NCBI GenBank assembly: GCA_041394885.1
Contig: JAWKHI010000001.1
Location: forward strand, 1 to 64,000
Reading direction: 5' to 3'
DNA: 64,000 nucleotides
DNA from: DSOI01 sp041394885
Lineage (GTDB): Bacteria; Acidobacteriota; Terriglobia; Bryobacterales; Bryobacteraceae
Within the stretch, counting starts at the first letter, position 1. The number at the start of each line of letters is the position of its first letter. The position numbers and the translations under genes are program-made. Positions 1-9,340 of this stretch are shown here, piece by piece. Below the pieces are notes generated by a model, which was given only the letters and a program-made list of their open reading frames with translations, did no database searches and had not been told where the DNA came from.

Positions 1-365
1 AAATCCTTGCGCAACACAGGCAAGCCGGACTGCGCGCGCGCCGATTCGAGGTCAGCCAATGAGCCTTGGAAGAATCGTTCATCGGTCAGCACCGAAAGAC
101 ACGCCGCGCCGCCGCCGGCATAAATCCGCGCGATGCGGGCGGGATCGAAATCCGGCGCCAGCACGCCTTTGCTGGGCGATGCCTTCTTTACCTCCGCGAT
201 GATGGACGGGCGCTGCGCCGCGAGCGCGCCGTGAAAGTCACGCCGGCTGCCGCGTCCAGCCTCCGCCCGAACCGCGAGGCGATCCAACCCGGGCGCACGC
301 TCGGCCATTTCGGCGCGCTTGTGCTCTACAATCCGGTTCAATACGTCAGGGACGGCTTGGATCAT
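1..365 (-). CDS. trpC: Indole-3-glycerol phosphate synthase, 5' part (runs off left edge)
   Basis: The reverse strand reads from an ATG at 365 without a stop to the window edge, giving about 121 N-terminal residues. The translation carries the family hallmark IIAEVKKASPSKG, followed by a stretch with FDPARIARIY, a GGAACLSVLTD segment and LPVLRKDF. These are the first beta strands and the phosphate/substrate loops of the TrpC TIM barrel. The enzyme converts CdRP to indole-3-glycerol phosphate in cytoplasmic tryptophan synthesis. An ATG at 381 is out of frame, so 365 is the start. The gene is divergent from the sulfatase at 405, leaving only 39 bp for both promoters. The rest of any trp operon lies outside the window. 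Confidence 0.9.
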   Translation of the reverse strand, partial: MIQAVPDVLNRIVEHKRAEMAERAPGLDRLAVRAEAGRGSRRDFHGALAAQRPSIIAEVKKASPSKGVLAPDFDPARIARIYAGGGAACLSVLTDERFFQGSLADLESARAQSGLPVLRKD

Positions 366-404
366 CGCGGGAATCTTTCATCGTATCATTAGGGGACCAT
401 CGCC

Positions 405-1781
405 ATGCCTATTTCGCAGACATCCGCAACCTCGATTTCCCGCCGTAATTTGCTCGCCGCGCCGGCGTTTCTCCAGCGCGTCAACCAGCCGCCGAACATC
501 ATCTGGCTCACGGGCGAAGACATGGGCAATCAGTTGGGCTGCTACGGGTTTCCCCAGGTACGCACGCCCAATATTGACCGGCTCGCCGGCGAAGGCGTCC
601 GATTCAACAATGCTTTCACTACGGCGCCGGTTTGCTCGGCCAGCCGCTCCGCGTTCATGACCGGCGTGTTTCAGATCACCTCCGGCGCGCATCACCATCG
701 CAGCCATCGCAAGGACGGCTACAAACTGCCCTCCGGCATACGCCTCATGACGGATCGTCTCCGCGAAAAGGGATACTTCACCTGCAACGTGCTGGAGGTG
801 GCTCCTGGCGTCGGCGGCAAAGGCAAAACGGACTTCAATTGGGACGTCCGCAAACCGTTCGACGGTACGCACTGGAACCAGCGCGCCGCCGGACAGCCCT
901 TCTTCGCCCACATCAACTATCAGGCCCCTCACAAAGGCCCTCAATTCCCCCGCGCCCGCAAGCTCATGAAGCCGCTTGTGGATCCTGCCAAGATCGAACT
1001 GCCCCCCTACTGGCCGGACCACCCCGTGGTGCGGGACGAGTATGCGAACTTCCTCGACGCCGTCAATCTCCTGGACCAGGACATCGGCGTCACCCTCGAC
1101 GCTCTCGAGAAGGATGGGCTGCTCGACAACACCATCATCGCCTTCTTCGGCGACAATGGACGCTGCCTGATTCGCGGCAAGCAATGGCTCTACGATGCCG
1201 GAATCCACGTGCCGCTGGTGGTCCGTTGGCCCGGGAGCGACATCAAGCCCGGATCGGTGCGTGACGATCTGGCGATGGCCATCGACCTCACGGCCTCCAC
1301 GCTCGAGATGGCCGGCGTTCGGATTCCCGAAGGCGATCGCATGGACGGCCAACCCCTGTTCGGCCCCAGTCACCGTGATCGCGCGCAGATCTTTGCCGCC
1401 AGGGACCGCTGCGATATGACCGTCGATCGCATCCGCTGCGTGCGCACTCACAAGTGGAAATACATCCGCAACTACATGCCCGATCGCCCCTATACCCAGC
1501 ACAACGAATACATTGAAACCAGCTATCCCACGCTCGGCGTCATGAAGGAGCTCTACGCCAGTGGCAAGCTGAATGCAACGCAATCGTTGTTCATGGCGTC
1601 ACGAAAACCAGAGGAAGAGTTGTACGACCTGACCAAGGATCCGCATGAAGTAAACAATCTCGCCGGCGTTGCCGCCGTGCAGGGCGAGAAGCACAAACTG
1701 GCTGCGCACCTGGACCGGTGGCTGGCAGCCGCCGACGATCAGGGCCGCTTCCCCGAAAAGCCCGAAGCGGCTCGGCTTTAG
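405..1781 (+). CDS. Exported sulfatase (heparan N-sulfatase-like, C-S-A-S-R type)
   Basis: A 458-residue protein of the alkaline-phosphatase/sulfatase superfamily. Residues 1-25 look like a Tat-type signal (SRRNLLAAPAF). The metal-binding start of the fold is NIIWLTGEDMG (31-41), and the formylglycine motif is C77-S-A-S-R81, so activity needs formylglycine-generating enzyme; no such gene is seen here. FFGDNG near residue 250 gives the second metal pair. It should hydrolyse a sulfate ester or sulfamate of a sugar in the periplasm. AGGGGA at 391-396 is a good ribosome binding site for the ATG at 405. It is first in a run with the next two genes. The substrate cannot be read from the sequence. 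Confidence 0.88.
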   Translation: MPISQTSATSISRRNLLAAPAFLQRVNQPPNIIWLTGEDMGNQLGCYGFPQVRTPNIDRLAGEGVRFNNAFTTAPVCSASRSAFMTGVFQITSGAHHHRSHRKDGYKLPSGIRLMTDRLREKGYFTCNVLEVAPGVGGKGKTDFNWDVRKPFDGTHWNQRAAGQPFFAHINYQAPHKGPQFPRARKLMKPLVDPAKIELPPYWPDHPVVRDEYANFLDAVNLLDQDIGVTLDALEKDGLLDNTIIAFFGDNGRCLIRGKQWLYDAGIHVPLVVRWPGSDIKPGSVRDDLAMAIDLTASTLEMAGVRIPEGDRMDGQPLFGPSHRDRAQIFAARDRCDMTVDRIRCVRTHKWKYIRNYMPDRPYTQHNEYIETSYPTLGVMKELYASGKLNATQSLFMASRKPEEELYDLTKDPHEVNNLAGVAAVQGEKHKLAAHLDRWLAAADDQGRFPEKPEAARL

Positions 1782-1792
1782 GGGGACTCGGG

Positions 1793-4705
1793 TTGCTGCG
1801 AGCGCTTGCAATCCTGTTGGCGTGCGCGGCCGTGCTGCCGGCCGATAGCCTGATCCCTCCCCTCGATTCCAAACAGGCCGAGGTAACGCGAAGGGCCATC
1901 GCCGAATTCAAAGCCAACATTCGCGGCCCCTACCTACGCATCCGCTGGTATTGCAAGGATGGCTCCATCCTGCCCCCGCAAGACAATCCCTGCAAGGATA
2001 AAGGCGGCGGTGTGCAGCACGCCGAGATGGGTCCGGCCGCCCGCCAACTCGCAGCCTGGAACATACACGCGGGGACGATTCTCACGGGCTTGCCCTACGA
2101 AGAACTGCTCGACGCCGGTCACTACCATCACCGGCTGAAGGAACTCGTCCTCGAGCAGTATCTCATCGAAGTGGACCAGGGCTGGATCTATCGCAAAGCT
2201 GTCAGCTACCGGGGCGCGCGCCAAATCGAAGACGAGGAGCAAGCCGGCCGCGATTTTCTCACCCGGCTGCTCGCGGACCCGCAATGGACCGCGAGAAACT
2301 ATCACCTCGCCACGCAGCTTGTGCGTGTTTTGCCGCATGGTGTGGCTGATTCGACAATCCAAAAGGCGAGGGCCTTGGCTGCCGTGGCTGCCGAACAGGA
2401 CCCCCGATTTCAAAACCTGCGCGCCAAGATTCACTCCCATCCGGGCGTGGAAGACCTCGCCGCGGTCCAGGCTTTCATCAAGGATAAGTCGCCACCGGCG
2501 GATGCGGTACAGACGCTGCAGTCCCTCGCCGCGCTTCTCCGCACCCAGCAGGACCCGGCCCGTTGGATCCCCAGGCTGCAAGCCATCGCCCGCCAGTTGA
2601 AGGCTACGCCTTTTCCCGGCCTCATCGCGGAACTCGAAACCGCGTTTCGCGAAGGAGGCCGCGAAACCGCCCTCACGCGAGCAGCGGACCTCACAATCGC
2701 CATCCGAGACACCGTCACGACGGCGAACAACGGGCGACGCAACCTGCTTCTGCTGGACCTCAACAGTATGATTCAGGAGAAGGCATTCGAGATGCGCCGG
2801 CCGCCCTCGGTGACTTCGCGCCGTGCCATGCTCGCGCATTGGTTCGAGCACGTCCGTCTCGCCGCCGGAGCCGGCCTGCTGTCCCCGCGCCAATTGGACG
2901 CCATCGAGAAGGAAATCGCGGCCTTGACGGCGAACAAAGAAATGGACGCCGCGGCCTATCGCCGCTCACTGCGCTACCTCAATCGAGCGGTGGAGTGGTG
3001 CCGTGCAACCGTCCAGCGCGATTTTGGACCGGTGGCCGCGCACTACCTCCCCGCGGAGCCCGCAGCGGCCGGGTTCACCGACAGTCTGGTTCGTGGCTCC
3101 GCCGCGCTTCCCCTCGCCAATCTGATCGAAGTGCTCGCCACCGACGCGGACCGCCAATCCGGACTCCGCCATTCCTTGTTCGGACAAGAGGCCTCTGCCG
3201 GTGTCGCGGGCCTCAATCCGGGCATCGCCACCGGGCGCTTCGGCATCCTCCGCGAGGGCGAGGAGTCCGCCAACGTGGACCCCCGCAGCATCTACGTCAT
3301 CCCGCAAACCGCGTCGGACTTGAAGCCGATGGCCGGCATCCTCACGCTCGACAGCGGCAACATGCTGTCGCACGCGCAACTCCTCGCGGCCAATTTGGGC
3401 ATTCCCAACGCGACCATCCCATCCACGCTGCTCCCGGATCTCGAGGCCATGGCAGGCAAGGAGGTCTTCTACGCCGTCACGCCCAAAGGCGTCGTGGTGC
3501 TAAAGGAAAAGGACGCGCTCACTGCCGCCGAGCGAAAGCTATGGGCCGCGCAACCCGCCGCGGCGCGTAAACGCATCCAACTCGACACCTCCCGCCTGCG
3601 CCTCGATGACCGCCAGTTGCGTTCTCTGTCGAACGTGTCGGCGGCAGACTCCGGCGTGGTCTGCGGACCCAAAGCCGCTAACCTTGGCCAGCTTGCCGGA
3701 TACTTTCCGGATAAAGTGGCCGCCGGTTTGGTTGTGCCTTTCGGCATCTTTCATCAGCACATCGATCGCGACCTCGACGGAAGCGGCCGGACCCTGCAAG
3801 CGCAGATCACCGAAATGGTTGGCGAGGCCGAGAAGATGCGGGAGCGCAACGCGGAACCCGCCGAAATCAACGCCTACGTCTACCCGCGGTTGGCGCACTT
3901 CCGCAAGGTGATTGAGGCCATGCCGTTGCTGCCGGCGTTCGAAAAGGAAATCACCGCGCGCATGGACGCGATGTTCGGTCCCGATGGGTCCTATGGCGTG
4001 TTCGTCCGCAGCGACACCAATGCGGAGGATCTCCCCGAATTTACCGGGGCCGGCCTCAACCTCACGCTCGCCAACCAGGTGGGCGCGAAAACGATTCTCC
4101 GGGCCTTGCGCGCGGTTTGGGCGTCCCCGTTCACCGAGCGCGCGCACGATTGGCGCAGCCGCGCTCTCATCGGCACCGACAAAGTCTATCCTTCCGTGAT
4201 CGTGATGCGGGCCGTGCCCAGCGACAAATCCGGCGTCATTGCCACCGCGGATCTCGAGACCGGCGATCCGGAGACCATTACCGTGAACCTCAGCGAAGGT
4301 GTCAGCGCGGTGGTGGACGGCGGGGTGGCCGAGTCCATTCTCATTTCCCCTGACGGAGGTGTCCGGCTGCTGCAGCAATGCAGGGCGACGTATCGCAAGA
4401 CGCTCGGCGCCAAGGGTGGTTTCCTCAACCTCCCGCCCCTCGGGGGTGACACATTGCTCGATTCCGCCGAGATCGCCCAGCTCCGGGCGATGGTGGCCGA
4501 CGTGAAGCGCAAGTATCCGCCGGCGCGCGCAGCCAACGGTGCGGTGCTCCCGTGGGACATAGAATTCGGCTTTGAAAAGGGCGCCCTGCGCCTGTTTCAA
4601 ATCCGCCCGCTCGTCCGCTTTCAGGAACTGGCCACGCTCGCCGCCTTGGCGTCGCTCGAATCGCCAAACGCGAGCGTCCGCGTGAGTCTGGATGCCACAC
4701 CATGA
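1793..4705 (+). CDS. Exported PEP-utilising/PPDK-type dikinase-like protein (glucan water dikinase-like domain order)
   Basis: About 970 residues. The frame is open from 1718, inside the sulfatase gene, but TTG at 1793 follows AGGGGG (about 1780-1785) and begins a clear signal peptide (LLRALAILLACAAVLPAD), so I place the start there. The N-terminal half is helical and unrecognised. Around 3340-3430 lies a swivelling phosphohistidine domain with GNMLSHAQLLAANLGIPNAT (His in SH). It is followed by a PPDK N-terminal ATP-binding domain: PKAANLGQL, GVFVRSDTNAEDLPEF and PWDIEFGFEKGALRLFQIRP. The order His domain then ATP domain is that of glucan/phosphoglucan water dikinases, not PEP synthase, and no C-terminal PEP barrel is seen. 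An export signal on an ATP-dependent enzyme is odd. It overlaps the next gene by 4 bp (ATGA). Confidence 0.75.
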   Translation: MLRALAILLACAAVLPADSLIPPLDSKQAEVTRRAIAEFKANIRGPYLRIRWYCKDGSILPPQDNPCKDKGGGVQHAEMGPAARQLAAWNIHAGTILTGLPYEELLDAGHYHHRLKELVLEQYLIEVDQGWIYRKAVSYRGARQIEDEEQAGRDFLTRLLADPQWTARNYHLATQLVRVLPHGVADSTIQKARALAAVAAEQDPRFQNLRAKIHSHPGVEDLAAVQAFIKDKSPPADAVQTLQSLAALLRTQQDPARWIPRLQAIARQLKATPFPGLIAELETAFREGGRETALTRAADLTIAIRDTVTTANNGRRNLLLLDLNSMIQEKAFEMRRPPSVTSRRAMLAHWFEHVRLAAGAGLLSPRQLDAIEKEIAALTANKEMDAAAYRRSLRYLNRAVEWCRATVQRDFGPVAAHYLPAEPAAAGFTDSLVRGSAALPLANLIEVLATDADRQSGLRHSLFGQEASAGVAGLNPGIATGRFGILREGEESANVDPRSIYVIPQTASDLKPMAGILTLDSGNMLSHAQLLAANLGIPNATIPSTLLPDLEAMAGKEVFYAVTPKGVVVLKEKDALTAAERKLWAAQPAAARKRIQLDTSRLRLDDRQLRSLSNVSAADSGVVCGPKAANLGQLAGYFPDKVAAGLVVPFGIFHQHIDRDLDGSGRTLQAQITEMVGEAEKMRERNAEPAEINAYVYPRLAHFRKVIEAMPLLPAFEKEITARMDAMFGPDGSYGVFVRSDTNAEDLPEFTGAGLNLTLANQVGAKTILRALRAVWASPFTERAHDWRSRALIGTDKVYPSVIVMRAVPSDKSGVIATADLETGDPETITVNLSEGVSAVVDGGVAESILISPDGGVRLLQQCRATYRKTLGAKGGFLNLPPLGGDTLLDSAEIAQLRAMVADVKRKYPPARAANGAVLPWDIEFGFEKGALRLFQIRPLVRFQELATLAALASLESPNASVRVSLDATP

Positions 4706-5919
4706 CCAAAGCCATCGCCCTCGCTGCCCTGATCCCAGTCGCGGCCCTCTCCTATCCCCTCGACGGGGCCGCCAAGACCGGCATTCGCCGCCTCGTTGGA
4801 TACAAGGAAAAAATCAAGCTGCCGCCCGGCGCCTTACTCACCAGCGACCGCGTCAAGCTCCACCTCGCGGCATTTCCATCCTTCGATATCGCCGCGGAGA
4901 CGCCGCGCGATCCGCGCCTCCAGAAGGGCCTGGAGGCCATCTTCGCCAAACGCGACCGCTCCTACAGCCTCGCCCTGCTCGACATCACCGATCCTGCCCA
5001 TCCCCGATACGCGGCGCTGCGGGAAGACGTGAAGCGCATCCCGGGCAGCGTCGGCAAGCTGTTCGTCGCCACAGGGTTTTTCGCCGCGTTGGCTCGCGCG
5101 CACTCGCCTGTCACCGAGCGCGAAGCGTTTCTCCGGGATACCGTCATCGAAGCCAGTGACTTCGTTCATGTCGACGGCAAGACCGTCCCTTTCTACGATC
5201 CGGCCAAGAAGACACTGATCAACCGCCGTCTCCAGACCGGTGACCGGTTCAACCTTTACGAATGGCTCGATCACATGCTGAGCCAAAGCTCAAACGCCGC
5301 CGCCGCCGAAACATGGAAGCAGACCATGCTGCTTGACCGGTTTCCGAAGCAATACCCGCTTCCGAAGGCGGAAATCGATCGCTACTTCCAGGAGACGCCA
5401 AAGACGGAACTGGCCGCACAGTCGCTATCGGTGAATGAAGACGCCTTGCGCGCCGCGGGCCTCAATACGGATAACCTCCGCATCGGGACGTTCTTCACTC
5501 GCAATGGGGGCCGCGCCGTGCCCGGAACGGCCAGCTACGCCTCGCCTGGGGAACTGCTGCGATGGCTGGTAAAGCTCGAACAGGGTAAGATCGTGGACCC
5601 GTGGTCCAGCCTGGAAATCAAGAAGCTGCTCTACTTCTCGCGGCCACGGTATCGATACTCGTCGTCGCCGGCGCTCTCCGAGGCCGCCGTTTACTTCAAA
5701 TCGGGATCGCTGTTCGAGTGCGCGCCGGAACCCGGCTTCCAGTGCGGACAGTATCGCGGAAACAAGCTGAACCTCATGCACTCGGTGGCCATCGTGGAAT
5801 CGGGCGCCAAGGTCTATCTGGTGGCTCTCACCTCGAACGTGCTCAAGCTCAATTCCGCCTACGAGCATCAGACCATCGGCACTTTGATCGAACGCCTAAT
5901 CCAAGCCCCCGGCGAGTGA
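4702..5919 (+). CDS. Exported serine hydrolase, beta-lactamase/PBP fold
   Basis: A 405-residue protein with an N-terminal hydrophobic segment (residues 4-20). The penicillin-interacting fold is shown by S116-V-G-K119 (SxxK), an SSN triad in LSQSSNAAAAE and KSG in YFKSGSLFECAP near the C terminus. Family members are D,D-peptidases, esterases or beta-lactamases; nothing marks it as a true beta-lactamase. Its ATG overlaps the stop of the dikinase gene, so the two are translationally coupled. Its 3' end overlaps the convergent gene 5896-6810 by 24 bp. That neighbour is a shorter paralogue with a shared segment (LLDITDPAHPRYA here, LMDVTDPEKPRYA there), so the pair probably arose by inverted duplication. 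Confidence 0.82.
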   Translation: MTKAIALAALIPVAALSYPLDGAAKTGIRRLVGYKEKIKLPPGALLTSDRVKLHLAAFPSFDIAAETPRDPRLQKGLEAIFAKRDRSYSLALLDITDPAHPRYAALREDVKRIPGSVGKLFVATGFFAALARAHSPVTEREAFLRDTVIEASDFVHVDGKTVPFYDPAKKTLINRRLQTGDRFNLYEWLDHMLSQSSNAAAAETWKQTMLLDRFPKQYPLPKAEIDRYFQETPKTELAAQSLSVNEDALRAAGLNTDNLRIGTFFTRNGGRAVPGTASYASPGELLRWLVKLEQGKIVDPWSSLEIKKLLYFSRPRYRYSSSPALSEAAVYFKSGSLFECAPEPGFQCGQYRGNKLNLMHSVAIVESGAKVYLVALTSNVLKLNSAYEHQTIGTLIERLIQAPGE

Positions 5920-6810
5920 GCCGTTCGAACCGCTGCGCAGGATCAGTTCGTCCAGCTTCACAATCAGCTTCGACAACACTTCCCCGCCCCGCGTGTCCTT
6001 CATCAAAGCAACGGCGATGTATTTGTGGCCGGCGTGCTCCACCAGCGCGGCGTCGCAGTGAGAGTCCTGCCAGCTTCCGGACTTCCGGTAAATCTCACGC
6101 ACGCCCGGCAGCGTCTCCAGACCCTTTACAAACTTATGGTGGATGCCCGGCTTGGAAAAGATCTCTTTCATCTCCGCGCTCATTTGCGGATTCACCAGCC
6201 GGCCTTGGTCCAGCAGCCAGAAAAATCGAGCCACCTGCAGGCTGTTGGCCGCATGCGACAGGTTCGCCACCGGGTCCCGCTTCCAATACTCCGACGCCCC
6301 GCCCGCGCCGTAGGACTTCCCGATCCACAAGCCGCCATTCAGCACCGGATCGTACAACCGGTAAATCGGACTCGTGAGCACCTTCGCGATATAGTCGAAC
6401 CCAACCGCCCGGATGGCGCGAGAAGCATCGAGGTTCGACGAAAACCGGATCAATCGCGTGAACATCTCCTTCACCGCCGGATTGTACTCGAGCATCCCCT
6501 GGCTGATTGCTTCAAAACCGGCCAGCACGATGGCGATCTTGGGCAGACTCGCCGCGTACATCATCCGGCGGTCATTCAGCCCGGCGTAGCGGGGCTTCTC
6601 CGGATCCGTCACGTCCATCAACGATACGGCCAGACGGCCTTGATCGAGTGGCGCGCGAAGGCCCATCTGGCGGAGCGACGTCTCGAGAGACCGTTGCAGG
6701 GCCGCGTCCACCGCCGGCATCGCCTCCGGGCGAGTTGTGTTGGCGGCCTGGGACAAACACGGCTGCGCAACCACCAAGGCTACAATCGAAAAGAACATCG
6801 ATCGATGCAT
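5896..6810 (-). CDS. Exported class A beta-lactamase-like serine hydrolase
   Basis: About 304 residues from the ATG at 6810, which starts a signal peptide (MHRSMFFSIVALVVAQPCLSQA). A TTG at 6825 is in frame but adds nothing. Catalytic signatures are S88-L-P-K91, an SSN in RLIRFSSNLDAS, and KSG in YRKSGSWQD. It is periplasmic, either a serine beta-lactamase-type enzyme or a penicillin-binding-protein relative. The usual class A glutamate region is not clear to me, so I do not claim antibiotic hydrolysis. The start codon shares the palindrome ATGCAT (6805-6810) with the divergent phoD-like gene, so the two start codons lie back to back and their upstream regions overlap each other's coding sequence. 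Confidence 0.82.
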   Translation of the reverse strand: MHRSMFFSIVALVVAQPCLSQAANTTRPEAMPAVDAALQRSLETSLRQMGLRAPLDQGRLAVSLMDVTDPEKPRYAGLNDRRMMYAASLPKIAIVLAGFEAISQGMLEYNPAVKEMFTRLIRFSSNLDASRAIRAVGFDYIAKVLTSPIYRLYDPVLNGGLWIGKSYGAGGASEYWKRDPVANLSHAANSLQVARFFWLLDQGRLVNPQMSAEMKEIFSKPGIHHKFVKGLETLPGVREIYRKSGSWQDSHCDAALVEHAGHKYIAVALMKDTRGGEVLSKLIVKLDELILRSGSNGSLAGGLD

Positions 6811-8337
6811 AGTCAAGATTTCCAAAGAATAGCACTGAATCCGGTCGCCGAAGGCGTGGCCCGCAGGTCACTGTTGTGGTTTCCGGCAGTCGTACGCGCG
6901 CTCGGACAGGACACCAGTCCCCCGTTCGGCGCCATGGTGGGCGATGTCTCCGCGGCGTCCGCGCTGGTATGGAGCCGCGCATCGGCGCCCGGCGCACTTT
7001 CCGTGGAATGGTCCACCCGCGAGGATTTCCGCGACTCGCGAAAACAAACCGGCGCCTTCGCCACCCCGGAATCAGGACTCACCGCGAAGCTCCCCCTCGC
7101 CGGCCTCCCGCCGGACCAAACCATCTTCTACCGTGCGCGCTTTGGGAGCGGCGAACCCACGCAAGGACGATTTCGCACAGCGCCCGCGGGCCATCGGAGC
7201 GTGCGCCTGCTGTGGTCCGGGGACATGGTGGGCCAAGGGTGGGGCATCCGCCTCGGCCAGGACGGGATTCCCATCTTCGACGCCATGCGCCGCCGCGAGC
7301 CCGATTTTTTCCTTCACTCTGGTGACACCATCTACGCCGACAGCCCGGTGCCGGCCGAAGTCACACTAGCCGACGGGACGCCATGGAAGAACCTCACCAC
7401 CGAGGCCAAGAGCAAGGTGGCGGAAACACTCGACGAGTTCCGTGGCAACTACCTCTACAACCTGCAGGACGCGGCCGTTCGCCGCTTCAATCAGGAGGTC
7501 CCTCAGATTTGGCAGTGGGACGATCACGAAGTCACGAACAATTGGTCCCCCGGCAAGGATCTCCGTGACGACGCGCGTTACCGCGAAAAGGACATCCGTC
7601 GGCTTGTGGAGCGAGGCCGCCGGGCCTTTCTCGAACACGCGCCCATCCCGTCCCTGCCGCACGGCCGCATCTACCGGCGGGTCTCCTACGGCCCCCTGCT
7701 CGATGTTTTCGTGATCGACATGCGGACCTTCCGGGGGGCCAACGATGCCAACCGCCAGACGTCTCTGCAACCGTTTCTCGGGAACCAACAGGTGCGATGG
7801 CTCGCCCGGGACCTCGCGCGGTCAACGGCCGCTTGGAAGATCATCGCCGCGGACATGCCGCTCGGATTGATCGTGGGCGATGGCAAAGACGCCGATGGCC
7901 AACCCCGTTTCGAGAACAGCGCCAACGGCGATGGACCCGCGCTCGGCCGCGAACTCGAGATCGCCCGCCTATTGGCCTCGATGAAGCGCAGCCGCGTCCG
8001 CAACGTTGTGTGGCTCACCGCCGACGTCCACTACACCGCCGCTCATCACTATCACCCCGATCGCGCCCGGTTTCGAGACTTTGATCCGTTCTGGGAATTC
8101 GTCAGCGGTCCCCTCAACGCGGGAACGTTCGGACCGGGCGCTACCGACAACACCTTCGGCATCGACGTCGTTTTTCAAAAAGCGCCACCGCGAGGGCAAT
8201 CGAACCTGCCACCGAGCGCCGGACTTCAATTCTTCGGCGAAGTGGAAATCGAAGGCCGGTCACGCACCATGAGCGTCACCTTGCGCGATTCCGCCGGAAC
8301 CTCCTTGTTTACCCGCGAACTCCAGCCCGCGTCATAG
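6805..8337 (+). CDS. PhoD-like exported phosphodiesterase/phosphatase
   Basis: About 510 residues from ATG 6805; the frame is open further upstream, but that part is antisense to the neighbouring hydrolase. It begins with a Tat-like signal (VARRSLLWFPAVVRALGQ). An N-terminal fibronectin-like domain (VGDVSAASALVWSRAS) precedes a calcineurin-type metallophosphatase core: FFLHSGDTIYAD, WQWDDHEVTNN, and VVWLTADVHYTAAHHY with metal-binding histidines. PhoD enzymes cleave phosphomono- and diesters, including teichoic acids, outside the cytoplasm using Fe/Ca. The final codons overlap the 3' end of the convergent PIG-L pseudogene by 6 bp. Regulation by a Pho box could not be recognised because the upstream region is coding on the other strand. 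Confidence 0.85.
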   Translation: MHSQDFQRIALNPVAEGVARRSLLWFPAVVRALGQDTSPPFGAMVGDVSAASALVWSRASAPGALSVEWSTREDFRDSRKQTGAFATPESGLTAKLPLAGLPPDQTIFYRARFGSGEPTQGRFRTAPAGHRSVRLLWSGDMVGQGWGIRLGQDGIPIFDAMRRREPDFFLHSGDTIYADSPVPAEVTLADGTPWKNLTTEAKSKVAETLDEFRGNYLYNLQDAAVRRFNQEVPQIWQWDDHEVTNNWSPGKDLRDDARYREKDIRRLVERGRRAFLEHAPIPSLPHGRIYRRVSYGPLLDVFVIDMRTFRGANDANRQTSLQPFLGNQQVRWLARDLARSTAAWKIIAADMPLGLIVGDGKDADGQPRFENSANGDGPALGRELEIARLLASMKRSRVRNVVWLTADVHYTAAHHYHPDRARFRDFDPFWEFVSGPLNAGTFGPGATDNTFGIDVVFQKAPPRGQSNLPPSAGLQFFGEVEIEGRSRTMSVTLRDSAGTSLFTRELQPAS

Positions 8338-9327
8338 CGGCACCGCGTTTCGGGTCACGTACTCGCTCACCCGCGTTTCCTCCGGACCGATGTAGTGGAA
8401 CTGCTCGGCCCACTCGAGCCCATGCCGCCGGCCCGTCTCCCGATCCCGTTCCAGCGTGAACTCGCGCACGTAGTTCCTGTTGGCGGACGCATCGTCGGCG
8501 CCGAGTAGCGGCAACCGCTTGCCTTCCGCCAGGAGCCGCCGGCGGAGCCGCGCTCCGGTTTCTCCCCGGCCCCTGTGCTTTGTTCTCCACGTTGACGTCG
8601 ATCTTTCGCTCTATCGTGGTCGCGATGTCCACTACGCGATTCACCCGCTGCTGAAATCGCGCGAAATGGTATTTCTCCCTTCACCCGTGCGTCTTCAGCC
8701 CGCTTCAGAAGTGCTCCGGATGGTCCTTGCTCCGCCGCCATCCAGGCCGCCGCTTCCACGCACGCGCTAGTGACATAGTGGTCGGATTCTCCTCATAGTG
8801 GCCCCACGGGTCATAGTGGATGATCGTGTCCACCTTCAGCAGCCGGAACAGAAAGATCAGCCTCGCCCGCAGTTCGCTGCGCGGGTGGTGTCCATCATGT
8901 GGTTGTTGTAGTTGAGGTCAAATACCTTCTTCAGTCCCATCGCCCGCGCTACCGCGAGTTGTCCCGCTGGTTGGCCATCACCGTGTCGGCGATGGTGCCA
9001 GGCCGCCATATCGATCATTGGTCACACGAATCAGATAGCCCGTGCCCAGCCTTCGTCCACGAGCTTCATCACCGTGCCGGCGGCAAGGATCGGGATGTCA
9101 TCCGAATGCGGCTGTATGGCTGCCAACACTTTGCCGCGTGGGGGCTTGCCCGCGCGCGGCCTCTGCCTCGATCACCAGTCCCGCCATGATCGTCATAGGC
9201 GGACACCGGAACCGTCTGGCCCTGTGCCTGCGCGGCCACCGGCGTGAGGGGCGCCGACAGCCGCGCTATTCTTGAAAGCCTCGACGTTGCAATTTGCGCT
9301 GCATTCGCCGATTGGCATCCGGCCACG
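8332..9327 (-). pseudogene. PIG-L/LmbE-family deacetylase, broken by several frameshifts
   Basis: Read across frames, the reverse strand gives a nearly full-length PIG-L deacetylase. VLAAIQPHSDD carries the His-x-Asp-Asp zinc motif (about 9130-9100). It is followed by GTVMKLVDEG, a TGYLIRVTND segment, GLKKVFDLNYNNHMMDT, TIIHYDPWGHYEENPDHY (the second histidine motif), then an intact C terminus of about 60 residues ending ...YVTRNAVPL at 8332. Frame changes occur about every 50-150 bp from 8514 to 9200. The family removes acetyl groups from GlcNAc-type conjugates, and acidobacterial copies are often exported. All blocks are present and only small indels separate them, so sequence error is as likely as real decay. 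The exact start is not resolved. Confidence 0.75.
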
Positions 9328-9340
9328 TAAGAAACGAGCC

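Noticed and set aside
378..1583. Long reverse open frame opposite the sulfatase gene
   Set aside because: Antisense shadow of a GC-rich gene; no family motif, while the plus strand has clear sulfatase blocks.
5896..6810. Antibiotic-resistance beta-lactamase
   Set aside because: Only general SxxK, SSN and KSG motifs are present; the class A omega-loop glutamate is not clear, and the context does not point to resistance.
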